A DNA stretch of 9,168 nucleotides, from contig JAUXIP010000059.1 in assembly GCA_030620935.1 (NCBI GenBank), positions 1 to 9,168 of the forward strand, written 5' to 3'. This document shows positions 1 to 5,274 of this stretch, piece after piece (positions within the stretch are counted from its first letter, which is position 1; every line of letters starts with the position of its first letter). This stretch comes from Deltaproteobacteria bacterium (GTDB taxonomy: Bacteria; Desulfobacterota_B; Binatia; UBA9968). Position numbers and translations under genes: made by a program. The notes under the pieces are model-generated. The model had not been told where the DNA came from. It worked only from the letters and a program-made list of their open reading frames with translations, and searched no databases.

Positions 1-1266
1 GACCCGGAGCCGTTCCATGATGAGGTCCCGTTCCATGGCAGCGAGGCCCTTTGGGGGAGAGGCACTTGAGAGTGAGGACTTGCTATCCAAATCCAAGTGG
101 AAGAGCTTCTCGGGGAGATCTTGCAGCTCTATCACTGACCCTGTAGCTAGTGCTACTGCCTTCTCGACTACGTTGCTCAACTCCCGGATGTTGCCTGGAA
201 AATTATATGCCGTCAGGGCCTCAAGGGTATCCGGGGAAAAGCCGTCGATATTCCTTCCGGCCCGTTTACAGTGCAGGTCCAGAAAGTGTTTCGTCAGAAG
301 AGGAATATCTTCCTTTCGATCCCGGAGCGGTGGTAGGTGAATGCGGATTACATTGAGCCGGTAAAAGAGATCTTCACGAAAGGTATTCTGTCGAATCGCA
401 TCGTGGAGGTCCCGGTTGGTGGCGGCAACAAAGCGGATATCCACGGGCACGGGACGGTTGTCTCCCAGCCGCCGGATGATCCGTTCCTCTAAGACCCGGA
501 GCAGCTTGGCCTGGATTGCCGGAGGAGCATCTCCGATCTCATCAAACAGAAAGGTTCCACCATTGGCTTCTTCCAAGAGCCCTTTACGTGCGGCCAGTGC
601 TCCAGTAAAGGCCCCCTTCACGTGACCAAAGAGTTCATCTTCAAGGAGATGCTCAGGAAACGCGGCACTACTGACCGAGATGAAAGGACCCTGGGCGCGA
701 CGGCTGGACGTGTGGACGGCCCTCGCGATGAGTTCCTTGCCTGTTCCGCTCTCGCCGGTGATGAGGACCGTACTATCGGTCTGTGCTACCCTGGGCAGGA
801 TCGTCAAGACTTTACGGATTTCATCGCTTACACCCACGATCCCCTCGATGCCGAAGGCGCTTTTGACTTCAGTCCGAAGCTGGTTGACTTCTTCCTTCAG
901 CGAGCGCTTTTCCAGGGCGTTCCGGACACGTAATAAAATCTCTTCAGTCTGAAAGGGTTTAGTGATGAAATCGAATGCGCCCAGCTTCATGGCCTCGACA
1001 GCGGTTTCGATGCTGCCATAGGCGGTCATGAGCATGACCTCGATCTCCGGACTCATCTGCTTGACCGAGCGCAGAAGATCCAAACCCGAAACGGGCTCCA
1101 TTCTAAGATCAGTAATGACCAGTTCGAAGACATTGTGTTCCAGCTGGGCAATAGCCTCCTCCCCTCCGGGGGCCCCACTGACAACATAGCCCTCTCGGCG
1201 GAGCATTATTGCCAGGCTTTTCCGCATCCCGGGGTCGTCATCCACTATAAGGATCCGGCTGGTCAT
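1..1266 (-). CDS. NtrC-family sigma54-dependent response regulator (partial, C-terminus off the left edge)
   Basis: Cytoplasmic transcription activator that is phosphorylated by the neighbouring kinase and remodels sigma54-RNA polymerase by ATP hydrolysis. 422 residues are visible with no stop. The receiver domain (about 1-120) has the acidic pair D10/D11, phospho-acceptor D53 (ITDLRM) and K103 (ITKPF). The AAA+ domain (about 143-375) has Walker A GESGTGKE (171-178), the sigma54-contacting GAFTGA loop intact at 218-223, Walker B ending in DEIG (242-245), an FREDLFYRLN motif (296-305) with the arginine-finger region, and FPGNIREL (356-363). The Fis-type helix-turn-helix begins around AAMERDLIMERL and is cut by the window edge. 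The start ATG overlaps the kinase stop (ATGA) and follows AAAGGA inside the kinase gene, so the two are translationally coupled. The Fis domain, and so the DNA target, cannot be read. The family call is very secure; the specific regulon is unknown. Confidence 0.96.
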   Translation of the reverse strand, partial: MTSRILIVDDDPGMRKSLAIMLRREGYVVSGAPGGEEAIAQLEHNVFELVITDLRMEPVSGLDLLRSVKQMSPEIEVMLMTAYGSIETAVEAMKLGAFDFITKPFQTEEILLRVRNALEKRSLKEEVNQLRTEVKSAFGIEGIVGVSDEIRKVLTILPRVAQTDSTVLITGESGTGKELIARAVHTSSRRAQGPFISVSSAAFPEHLLEDELFGHVKGAFTGALAARKGLLEEANGGTFLFDEIGDAPPAIQAKLLRVLEERIIRRLGDNRPVPVDIRFVAATNRDLHDAIRQNTFREDLFYRLNVIRIHLPPLRDRKEDIPLLTKHFLDLHCKRAGRNIDGFSPDTLEALTAYNFPGNIRELSNVVEKAVALATGSVIELQDLPEKLFHLDLDSKSSLSSASPPKGLAAMERDLIMERLRV

Positions 1267-3167
1267 TTGTTGTCCTTTGGCTCCAGAGGCAACTCTACAA
1301 CGAAGCATGTTCCTATCTCCAGCGTACTGTCCACGGTGATCTCTCCGCCGTGTTCCTCGACTATGCGACGGACAATGGCCAGCCCCAGGCCGGTGCCACC
1401 AGTTTTGGTGCTGTGGAAAGGCTCAAAGAGAGTTGGGAGAGCACTCTGTGCGATTCCCGGACCTGTATCCCGAACTAGGATCTCTGCGTTGCTGTTCTGC
1501 CTCCGGGTCTCTACGTGGAGCTCCCCTTTTTTTCCCATTGCCTGGATGGCATTTAAAAAAAGGTTCCAGAACACTTGACGCAGCTGATCCCGGTCTGCCC
1601 ATACCATAGGTAGAGACGGGTCGAACTGGCGGAAAAAAACGATAGAGGATGGACATTGACCATCGCGCTGAATCGGTGCCAAGGTCTCGTCAATGAGCTC
1701 GTGCAGGTTCACTTCTTGAAAATGGGGTGGCCGAGGACGCCCAAAAGCCAAGAAATCCGACACGATTCGGTTGAGCCGCTGGGATTCATTTTGGATGATA
1801 TCGAGCAGCTCTGCATCCTCTCCGGTAAGGTCAGGGTTTTTCCGCAAAAGCTGGATACAGTTGGTGAGAGCGCCTAAAGGATTCCGGGTCTCGTGTGCGA
1901 CAGCGGCGGCGGTCTCGCCCACGGCTGCCATCCGGGTCTTCCGGACCAGCTCGGCCTGCGCGGATAAGAGTTCCTTATGGGACTGCTGCAGATCTTGGTA
2001 GAGCTTGGTGTTCTCCACGACCTTGCCCTCCAGGTTGGTGTATAACTTTTGGAGGTCTGCGGCCATTTGGTTAAAAGATGTGGCGAGGGCTTCCAGTTCG
2101 TCGCCAGTCCGGACTTCGATGCGGTGATCCAGTGCCCCAGCGCCAATCCGAGCTGCTCCCTCTCGTATCTTCTCCACGGGACGGACTACCCGGTGCCTGA
2201 TCATAAGGCTCGCCAGCATGGCCATGCCAAGACCAACCAGAAGCAGAACGGAAGTTCTTAGAACCGAGGCATACAGGGGTGCATAGGCCTCGCTGACTGG
2301 TCGCTCGACAAGCACCGCCCAACCCAAGTAAGGAATGGGTGCGTAGGCCGGGAAGACCTTCTGCCCAGCTAGGTTCGGCAAGGCAACGAATGAACCCTGC
2401 GCGCCGGCCATGGCTGCCTTTACCTGTTCAAGATCCGCGAGGTTTCGCTTTTGGAGGACCAGGCTAATGTCCGGATGGGCGATGAGGTCTCCCTCGCCGG
2501 ACACGACATAGGCGTATCCGGCCTCACCGACCTTGATGCGAGAGACGACCTCCCAGATGTATTTCAAGTTGACCTGGGCGATCAGGACACCGATGGTCTC
2601 TCCGACGAGGCGTTCGATGGGAACCGCAACGGTCATGTACGGCTCGGATTCCCTTACGAAGTAAACAGTGCTGAAGAACGTTTGGCCTTTACGAGCCTTC
2701 AGGAATGCCTCCTCAGATGAACTATCTTTTAGGTCCTCCGGCAAAATCATTCGCACCCGCGACACCACTGCCTGTTCACGGCCATCCGACTCGACCGCCG
2801 AGACCTCGGTGATCGCAGGCGCAATTTTTATCAGCTTGATCAGTTCGAAACGATAGGCCCGAGTCAAACCGCTGGTGACAATCTCTCGGGTCTGTGTCGA
2901 TGCTCGCATGGTCTTCTCAATCTCTTTCAAATACTCTTCAATTTTGAAGGCGGCCCCTTGAGCCATCTCCCGCTGCAGAGACCCAATGCCTTCAACGCTC
3001 TCCTGATATCGGAAGAACAGCTCAACCACTCCGCTGGTAATCAAACCACCACTTATCAGTAGGAGAGCGATCACAAACGTCCGCCGGAGCAGACGGTCAC
3101 TGCCACTTTTAGGCGCGCGTCGGGTGAGATCTTGAGGGGAGCCCTCGGACTGGACGGAGTTATTCAT
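1263..3167 (-). CDS. Membrane sensor histidine kinase with periplasmic dCache domain and HAMP linker
   Basis: Inner-membrane kinase that senses an extracytoplasmic signal and phosphorylates the adjacent response regulator. Counting from the ATG at 3167 (634 aa): basic N-terminus, TM1 about 29-51, a large periplasmic double-Cache-like domain about 60-292 (typical YAYVVSGEGDLIAHPD stretch near 218-233), TM2 about 303-323, HAMP about 324-376, a coiled-coil linker to about 410, then HisKA with phospho-acceptor H425 in VAHETRNPLG. The HATPase_c domain has the N-box NLFLNAIQ (N535, N539), the D567-containing DTGPGI box and GGTGLGLAI (590-598). All catalytic boxes are present. I chose 3167 over the ATG at 3191 because AAAGAGG lies just before it, whereas the upstream ATG has no ribosome site; the longer form would add eight residues. 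The ligand is unknown. Gene order and a candidate sigma54 promoter upstream suggest autoregulation by the partner regulator (inference). Confidence 0.95.
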   Translation of the reverse strand: MNNSVQSEGSPQDLTRRAPKSGSDRLLRRTFVIALLLISGGLITSGVVELFFRYQESVEGIGSLQREMAQGAAFKIEEYLKEIEKTMRASTQTREIVTSGLTRAYRFELIKLIKIAPAITEVSAVESDGREQAVVSRVRMILPEDLKDSSSEEAFLKARKGQTFFSTVYFVRESEPYMTVAVPIERLVGETIGVLIAQVNLKYIWEVVSRIKVGEAGYAYVVSGEGDLIAHPDISLVLQKRNLADLEQVKAAMAGAQGSFVALPNLAGQKVFPAYAPIPYLGWAVLVERPVSEAYAPLYASVLRTSVLLLVGLGMAMLASLMIRHRVVRPVEKIREGAARIGAGALDHRIEVRTGDELEALATSFNQMAADLQKLYTNLEGKVVENTKLYQDLQQSHKELLSAQAELVRKTRMAAVGETAAAVAHETRNPLGALTNCIQLLRKNPDLTGEDAELLDIIQNESQRLNRIVSDFLAFGRPRPPHFQEVNLHELIDETLAPIQRDGQCPSSIVFFRQFDPSLPMVWADRDQLRQVFWNLFLNAIQAMGKKGELHVETRRQNSNAEILVRDTGPGIAQSALPTLFEPFHSTKTGGTGLGLAIVRRIVEEHGGEITVDSTLEIGTCFVVELPLEPKDNK

Positions 3168-3356
3168 CGCGCCTCTTTCGCTCCGTCTCATCCGTCAGGA
3201 GTGACTGGGTAGACGGGCTTTGTCGGCAGGTTCTCATGGGCAGTATCCCAACACTGACGCATTTCTAAGTCAACAGCGTGAAATACAAGATGAACGGTAC
3301 TTTGTTATGTGATCAGCCGACCATTCTTGTCAGTGCGCCGCACAGAGATGATATTG

Positions 3357-3373
3357 AGCACAACTCGTGCCAA
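3357..3373 (-). promoter_or_regulatory. Candidate sigma54 (-24/-12) promoter of the kinase/regulator operon
   Basis: The minus strand reads TTGGCACGAGTTGTGCT. It matches the consensus TTGGCACR-N4-TTGCW at all but one defined position (G for the first T of the -12 box) and keeps the invariant GG-N10-GC spacing. Transcription would start near 3346, leaving a leader of about 180 nt before the kinase ATG at 3167. The operon itself encodes a GAFTGA-containing sigma54 activator, so autoactivation is plausible. The site was found by eye; the match is seen and its function is inferred. Confidence 0.6.
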
Positions 3374-3458
3374 TGAGCTACGAGGGTCTCGAAGTTGGTG
3401 TCTATCTTGAACTTTCAGGATTCTCGATGAGCTGGCACGGGGGATCAGTTGGAAGAAT

Positions 3459-3475
3459 TGTTTCAGACTGAAACA
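3459..3475. promoter_or_regulatory. Perfect 17-bp dyad, candidate upstream activator site for the response regulator
   Basis: The sequence TGTTTCAGACTGAAACA has two exact 8-bp arms around a single central base. Its centre lies about 121 bp upstream of the start predicted from the sigma54 promoter, inside the range (roughly 80-200 bp) where NtrC-type activators usually bind. TGT...ACA half-sites are common for Fis-type helix-turn-helix proteins of this class. A weaker look-alike, GGTTTTCTCAGAAGCC, lies about 60 bp further upstream (3523-3538) and could be a degenerate second site. Binding by the adjacent regulator is inference. Confidence 0.5.
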
Positions 3476-3570
3476 TGGGCATTCATCTTATTTCATTTTG
3501 GAAGACGGAAGCCAAGGCACTGGGTTTTCTCAGAAGCCACCTATTGAAGCCGATCAGGCCCTTGGAATCG

Positions 3571-3636
3571 GTTAGTTTTAGATTTTGGATTGCCGATTCT
3601 GGAAAAATCTAAAATTACAAATCCAAAATCCCTAAC
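3571..3636. repeat. AT-rich interspersed inverted repeat immediately downstream of exbD
   Basis: Outer arms GTTAG/CTAAC and inner arms GATTTTGGATT (3581-3591) / AATCCAAAATC (3620-3630) are exact complements. A competing pairing exists between TTTTAGATTTT (3577-3587) and AAAATCTAAAA (3604-3614). It starts four bases after the exbD stop codon, so it can fold in the exbD mRNA 3' end and may stabilise or help terminate it, although no T-tract follows on the minus strand. It shares the core GATTGCCGATT (3588-3598) with the repeat after ccdA, so it looks like one copy of a dispersed family. Confidence 0.7.
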
Positions 3637-3639
3637 TGC

Positions 3640-4059
3640 TCACTGTTCTTTACTGCCCCTCGGTCGCGTGACGATGGCGAGGCGGTGAAGGCCCGCGCTA
3701 CGGGCGAGATCCATGACCTCCACAACTTTTCCATGGGTAACTACCTGGTCGGCCTGGATTAAAATCTGTGTCTTCCGGTTGGACTGAGATGCTTTGTTGA
3801 ACCGGTCTCTGAGGGCTTTCAAATCCACTGGTTTTTCATTCAGATAAAGCTGATTCTTCGAAGTAATGACCACTCGAAGGTCATTTTGTTCCGGCAGGAT
3901 CTCTTTAGCAGTGGCCTTAGGGAGATCCACCCGTATACCCGGAGTAGAAATGAAGTTTAAGGAAAGGACAAAGAAGATCAGAAGGATAAAAACCGTGTCC
4001 ACGACAGGAGTGATATCCAGGAGGGTGCCGTCTTTTTTGCTCTGCTTCTGGAAACGCAT
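3640..4059 (-). CDS. exbD: ExbD/TolR-family biopolymer transport protein
   Basis: Single-span inner-membrane partner of ExbB that uses the proton gradient to energise an envelope-spanning protein (TonB or TolA type). 139 aa, the normal family length. A short basic cytoplasmic tail is followed by DITPVVDTVFILLIFF, with D21 matching the protonatable membrane aspartate of ExbD/TolR, TM about 19-38, and a periplasmic domain about 45-135 that includes ILIQADQVVTHGKVVEVMDLARSAG. The start ATG is one base after the exbB stop and is preceded by AAGGAAGG within exbB, indicating coupling. No TonB or TolA gene is visible beside it, so the ExbD versus TolR choice rests on overall resemblance only. Confidence 0.92.
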   Translation of the reverse strand: MRFQKQSKKDGTLLDITPVVDTVFILLIFFVLSLNFISTPGIRVDLPKATAKEILPEQNDLRVVITSKNQLYLNEKPVDLKALRDRFNKASQSNRKTQILIQADQVVTHGKVVEVMDLARSAGLHRLAIVTRPRGSKEQ

Positions 4060-4060
4060 G

Positions 4061-4675
4061 TCAGTCGTTTCCTTCCTTTTCCTTGAGGAGTTCGACCAAG
4101 CGAATCGAGTGGTCTTCCATCTCGAGAATCAAAGCGTTTGTTTTGCTTTGGAGGTATTTGTACATGACAAGAGCGGGGATGGCCACGGTCAGCCCTGCGT
4201 AGGTCGTGACTAAGGCTTCAGAGATGCCACCGGCAAGAGTAATCGGATTGACAACGGTCTGGGTGGAAACCACTGCGAACATTTTGATCATTCCGGAGAT
4301 GGTTCCCAGAAGGCCGAGGAGCGTGCTGACACCGGCTATGGTCCCCAGCCCCTCGACGAAACGTTCCAGAGAAGCGCTTTCTTGACGCCCCACCTCCTCC
4401 AAATACTCTTTGATGCTCTCTCTCCGCTTGCCGTAATTTTTGATTCCTACCAACAGGATGCGGGCAATCGACGACCGGTTGTGCTGGCAGCGCATGACTG
4501 CCTCTGGAATGTTTCCTTTTCGGAGGAAACTCTCTACCTCTTGTACAAATTCCAACGGGGTGACCTGGCTGCGCCTGAAATTCCAGAGCCTCTCGATAAA
4601 AATGGCCAGGGCGGTGATGGAGCAAAGGAGGATCGGATACATGAAGAAGCCCCCTTTGAGGAAAAAGTCGATCAT
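4061..4675 (-). CDS. exbB: ExbB/TolQ/MotA-family proton channel protein
   Basis: Polytopic inner-membrane protein that forms the proton-conducting complex with ExbD. 204 aa with three membrane spans: about 11-30, about 110-133 and about 153-175. Family motifs are FFMYPILLCSITALAIFIERL near the N-terminus, TLLGLLGTISGMIKMF (118-133) and ISEALVTTYAGLTVAIPALV (151-170), the last two lining the channel. An in-frame TAA lies nine bases before the ATG, so 4675 is the longest ATG start; it has a poor ribosome site. The ATG at 4642 (residue 12) has AAAGGGGG ahead of it, but starting there would remove part of the conserved first span, so the longer form is preferred. First gene of the exbBD pair. Confidence 0.92.
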   Translation of the reverse strand: MIDFFLKGGFFMYPILLCSITALAIFIERLWNFRRSQVTPLEFVQEVESFLRKGNIPEAVMRCQHNRSSIARILLVGIKNYGKRRESIKEYLEEVGRQESASLERFVEGLGTIAGVSTLLGLLGTISGMIKMFAVVSTQTVVNPITLAGGISEALVTTYAGLTVAIPALVMYKYLQSKTNALILEMEDHSIRLVELLKEKEGND

Positions 4676-4776
4676 ATGAGATTAATCAGAGATTTTCGCT
4701 GAATCTACCTCAAGATTAGTTTTGTAGCAATAAAATAAATTATTCCCCTCCTGATAATTACATGAGTGAGCCTGGG

Positions 4777-4819
4777 AACAGGAGCTAAGAGAGCTATAAA
4801 ACGCCCTGTTATTTTTTTT
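4777..4819 (+). terminator. Terminator-like hairpin with T-run on the plus strand, no gene feeding it
   Basis: AACAGG (4777-4782) pairs with CCTGTT (4805-4810), enclosing an AGCT/AGCT hairpin (4783-4795), followed by A and eight T (4812-4819). CAGG can also pair with CCTG at 4771-4774 around a GGAA tetraloop. In the plus direction this resembles an intrinsic terminator, but the only gene to the left, exbB, is on the other strand. It may stop antisense transcripts entering the promoter region, or be a fold of the exbB leader. Low confidence. Confidence 0.35.
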
Positions 4820-4850
4820 GCACGCTAACTTTCTGCTTTGAAGGAGAAAT

Positions 4851-4879
4851 ATAGTATAAAAGCGTTTGCATAGTCTCAA
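4851..4879 (-). promoter_or_regulatory. Candidate sigma70 promoter for exbBD
   Basis: On the minus strand TTGAGA (4879-4874), a 17-bp spacer and TACTAT (4856-4851) give five of six and four of six matches to the housekeeping consensus. It would give a leader of roughly 170 nt before exbB. The surrounding sequence is very AT-rich, so chance matches are likely and the call is tentative. Confidence 0.35.
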
Positions 4880-4918
4880 AAAAAAATTGGGAAATAATTC
4901 TAAAATATCATTTTTTTC

Positions 4919-4948
4919 TTGACATACAATCGGTTGTGTCGTTATAAT
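4919..4948 (+). promoter_or_regulatory. Consensus sigma70 promoter of the lysine-rich micro-gene
   Basis: TTGACA (4919-4924) and TATAAT (4943-4948) are both perfect hexamers, separated by 18 bp, with an upstream run of T and A that could serve as an UP element. Start of transcription is expected near 4955. The spacer contains the near-palindrome ACAATCGGTTGT (4926-4937), which could be an operator for a repressor or for a spacer-distorting regulator. Such a strong promoter implies high expression of the short downstream unit. Confidence 0.8.
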
Positions 4949-5055
4949 TCGACTACCTACGAAATGTGGGAGGGTTTTAGATAGAGAAAAATATCTTTTC
5001 GCCTGAGCTTTTGATACCTTCCTCTTGCCTATGACCCACCCGATGGAATCCTAAA

Positions 5056-5063
5056 AGGAGGTG
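5056..5063 (+). promoter_or_regulatory. Very strong Shine-Dalgarno site of the micro-ORF
   Basis: AAGGAGGT, an essentially complete complement of the 16S rRNA 3' end, ends three bases before the ATG at 5067. This is the best ribosome site in the window and is the main argument that the 16-codon ORF is translated. Confidence 0.75.
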
Positions 5064-5066
5064 CCT

Positions 5067-5117
5067 ATGGCAGCCAAGAAAAAAGCTAAGAAAAAAGCCA
5101 AAAAGAAAAAGAAGTAG
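5067..5117 (+). CDS. Lysine-rich 16-residue micro-protein (MAAKKKAKKKAKKKKK)
   Basis: A 16-codon ORF encoding MAAKKKAKKKAKKKKK, ending in TAG. Twelve of the 16 residues are lysine, in an A-K-K-K repeat like the basic tails of histone H1-like bacterial proteins. It has its own consensus promoter about 140 bp upstream, a near-perfect ribosome site and an intrinsic terminator about 85 bp downstream, so it forms a self-contained unit rather than a chance frame. No fold can exist at this length. A polycation would bind RNA, DNA or acidic membranes; function is unknown to me. Alternatives are a lysine-codon leader peptide controlling the hydrolase gene downstream by attenuation, or a small regulatory RNA carrying a short ORF. 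A longer minus-strand frame across the same bases is simply the antisense of the lysine codons. Evidence that the unit is real is good; its role is open. Confidence 0.68.
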   Translation: MAAKKKAKKKAKKKKK

Positions 5118-5123
5118 TTTTGT

Positions 5124-5200
5124 TGAGATGTGGAGTGGTGGTGTATTAAACCCTCCTTTATCTCAGGCGATAGGGTAGCTGTTCTGGCTGCCCCAAGAAC
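5124..5200 (+). ncRNA. Structured 3' UTR of the micro-gene transcript (two hairpins before the terminator)
   Basis: TGAGAT (5124-5129) pairs with ATCTCA (5160-5165), with GGAG (5132-5135) and CTCC (5153-5156) pairing inside. GTTCT (5181-5185) pairs with AGAAC (5196-5200), directly abutting the terminator. Two alternative pairings involve the terminator: CCCTCCT (5151-5157) can pair with AGGAGGG (5221-5227) of its 3' half, and CTGGCT (5184-5189) is complementary to AGCCAG (5217-5222). It could be a passive UTR, a switch, or a regulatory RNA; seen by eye without energy calculation. Confidence 0.4.
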
Positions 5201-5239
5201 AGGCCCTCCGGCGATTAGCCAGGAGGGCCTTGTTTTTTT
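5201..5239 (+). terminator. Intrinsic terminator of the micro-gene
   Basis: AGGCCCTCC (5201-5209) plus GGC (5210-5212), a GATTA loop, then GCC (5218-5220), one bulged A and GGAGGGCCT (5222-5230) make a 12-bp stem, followed by TG and seven T (5233-5239). It is a textbook Rho-independent terminator and closes the unit begun by the promoter at 4919. The hydrolase gene starts 35 bases later and would depend on read-through or on a promoter not seen. Confidence 0.88.
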
Positions 5240-5274
5240 CCCACTCCGTGTTTTATGTGGGTTAGGGAGCAGCG

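Larger units (their letters stand above)
3192..3639. other. Gene-free spacer between exbD and the kinase operon
   Basis: No convincing coding frame was found on either strand. The stretch is not empty. It contains an AT-rich inverted repeat next to the exbD stop (3571-3636), a perfect 17-bp dyad (3459-3475) and a -24/-12 promoter candidate reading toward the kinase (3357-3373). A second TGGCACG lies on the plus strand at 3433-3439, facing the other way, but it lacks a -12 GC element. The region therefore probably serves as the regulatory region of the two-component operon. Confidence 0.75.
4676..5066. other. AT-rich divergent intergenic region between exbB and the lysine-rich micro-ORF
   Basis: No convincing ORF was found; the longest minus-strand frame here (4682-4879) has no family resemblance and poor coding character. 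The region holds a likely minus-strand promoter for exbB (4851-4879), a plus-strand consensus promoter (4919-4948) and long T/A tracts between them that could act as upstream promoter elements. It also holds a hairpin with T-run on the plus strand at 4777-4819. The leader of the micro-ORF (about 4955-5066) contains a small AGATA/TATCT hairpin around 4980-5000. Confidence 0.65.

Noticed and set aside
1135..1578. Plus-strand frames across the kinase and regulator genes, such as this 147-codon one
   Set aside because: They lie opposite strongly conserved minus-strand coding sequence and show no domain of their own.
3433..3439. Plus-strand TGGCACG as a second, divergent sigma54 promoter
   Set aside because: No GC at the -12 position and no plus-strand gene downstream.
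4682..4879. Minus-strand 65-codon frame upstream of exbB
   Set aside because: AT-rich intergenic sequence with no ribosome site or recognisable motif; covers the putative exbB promoter.
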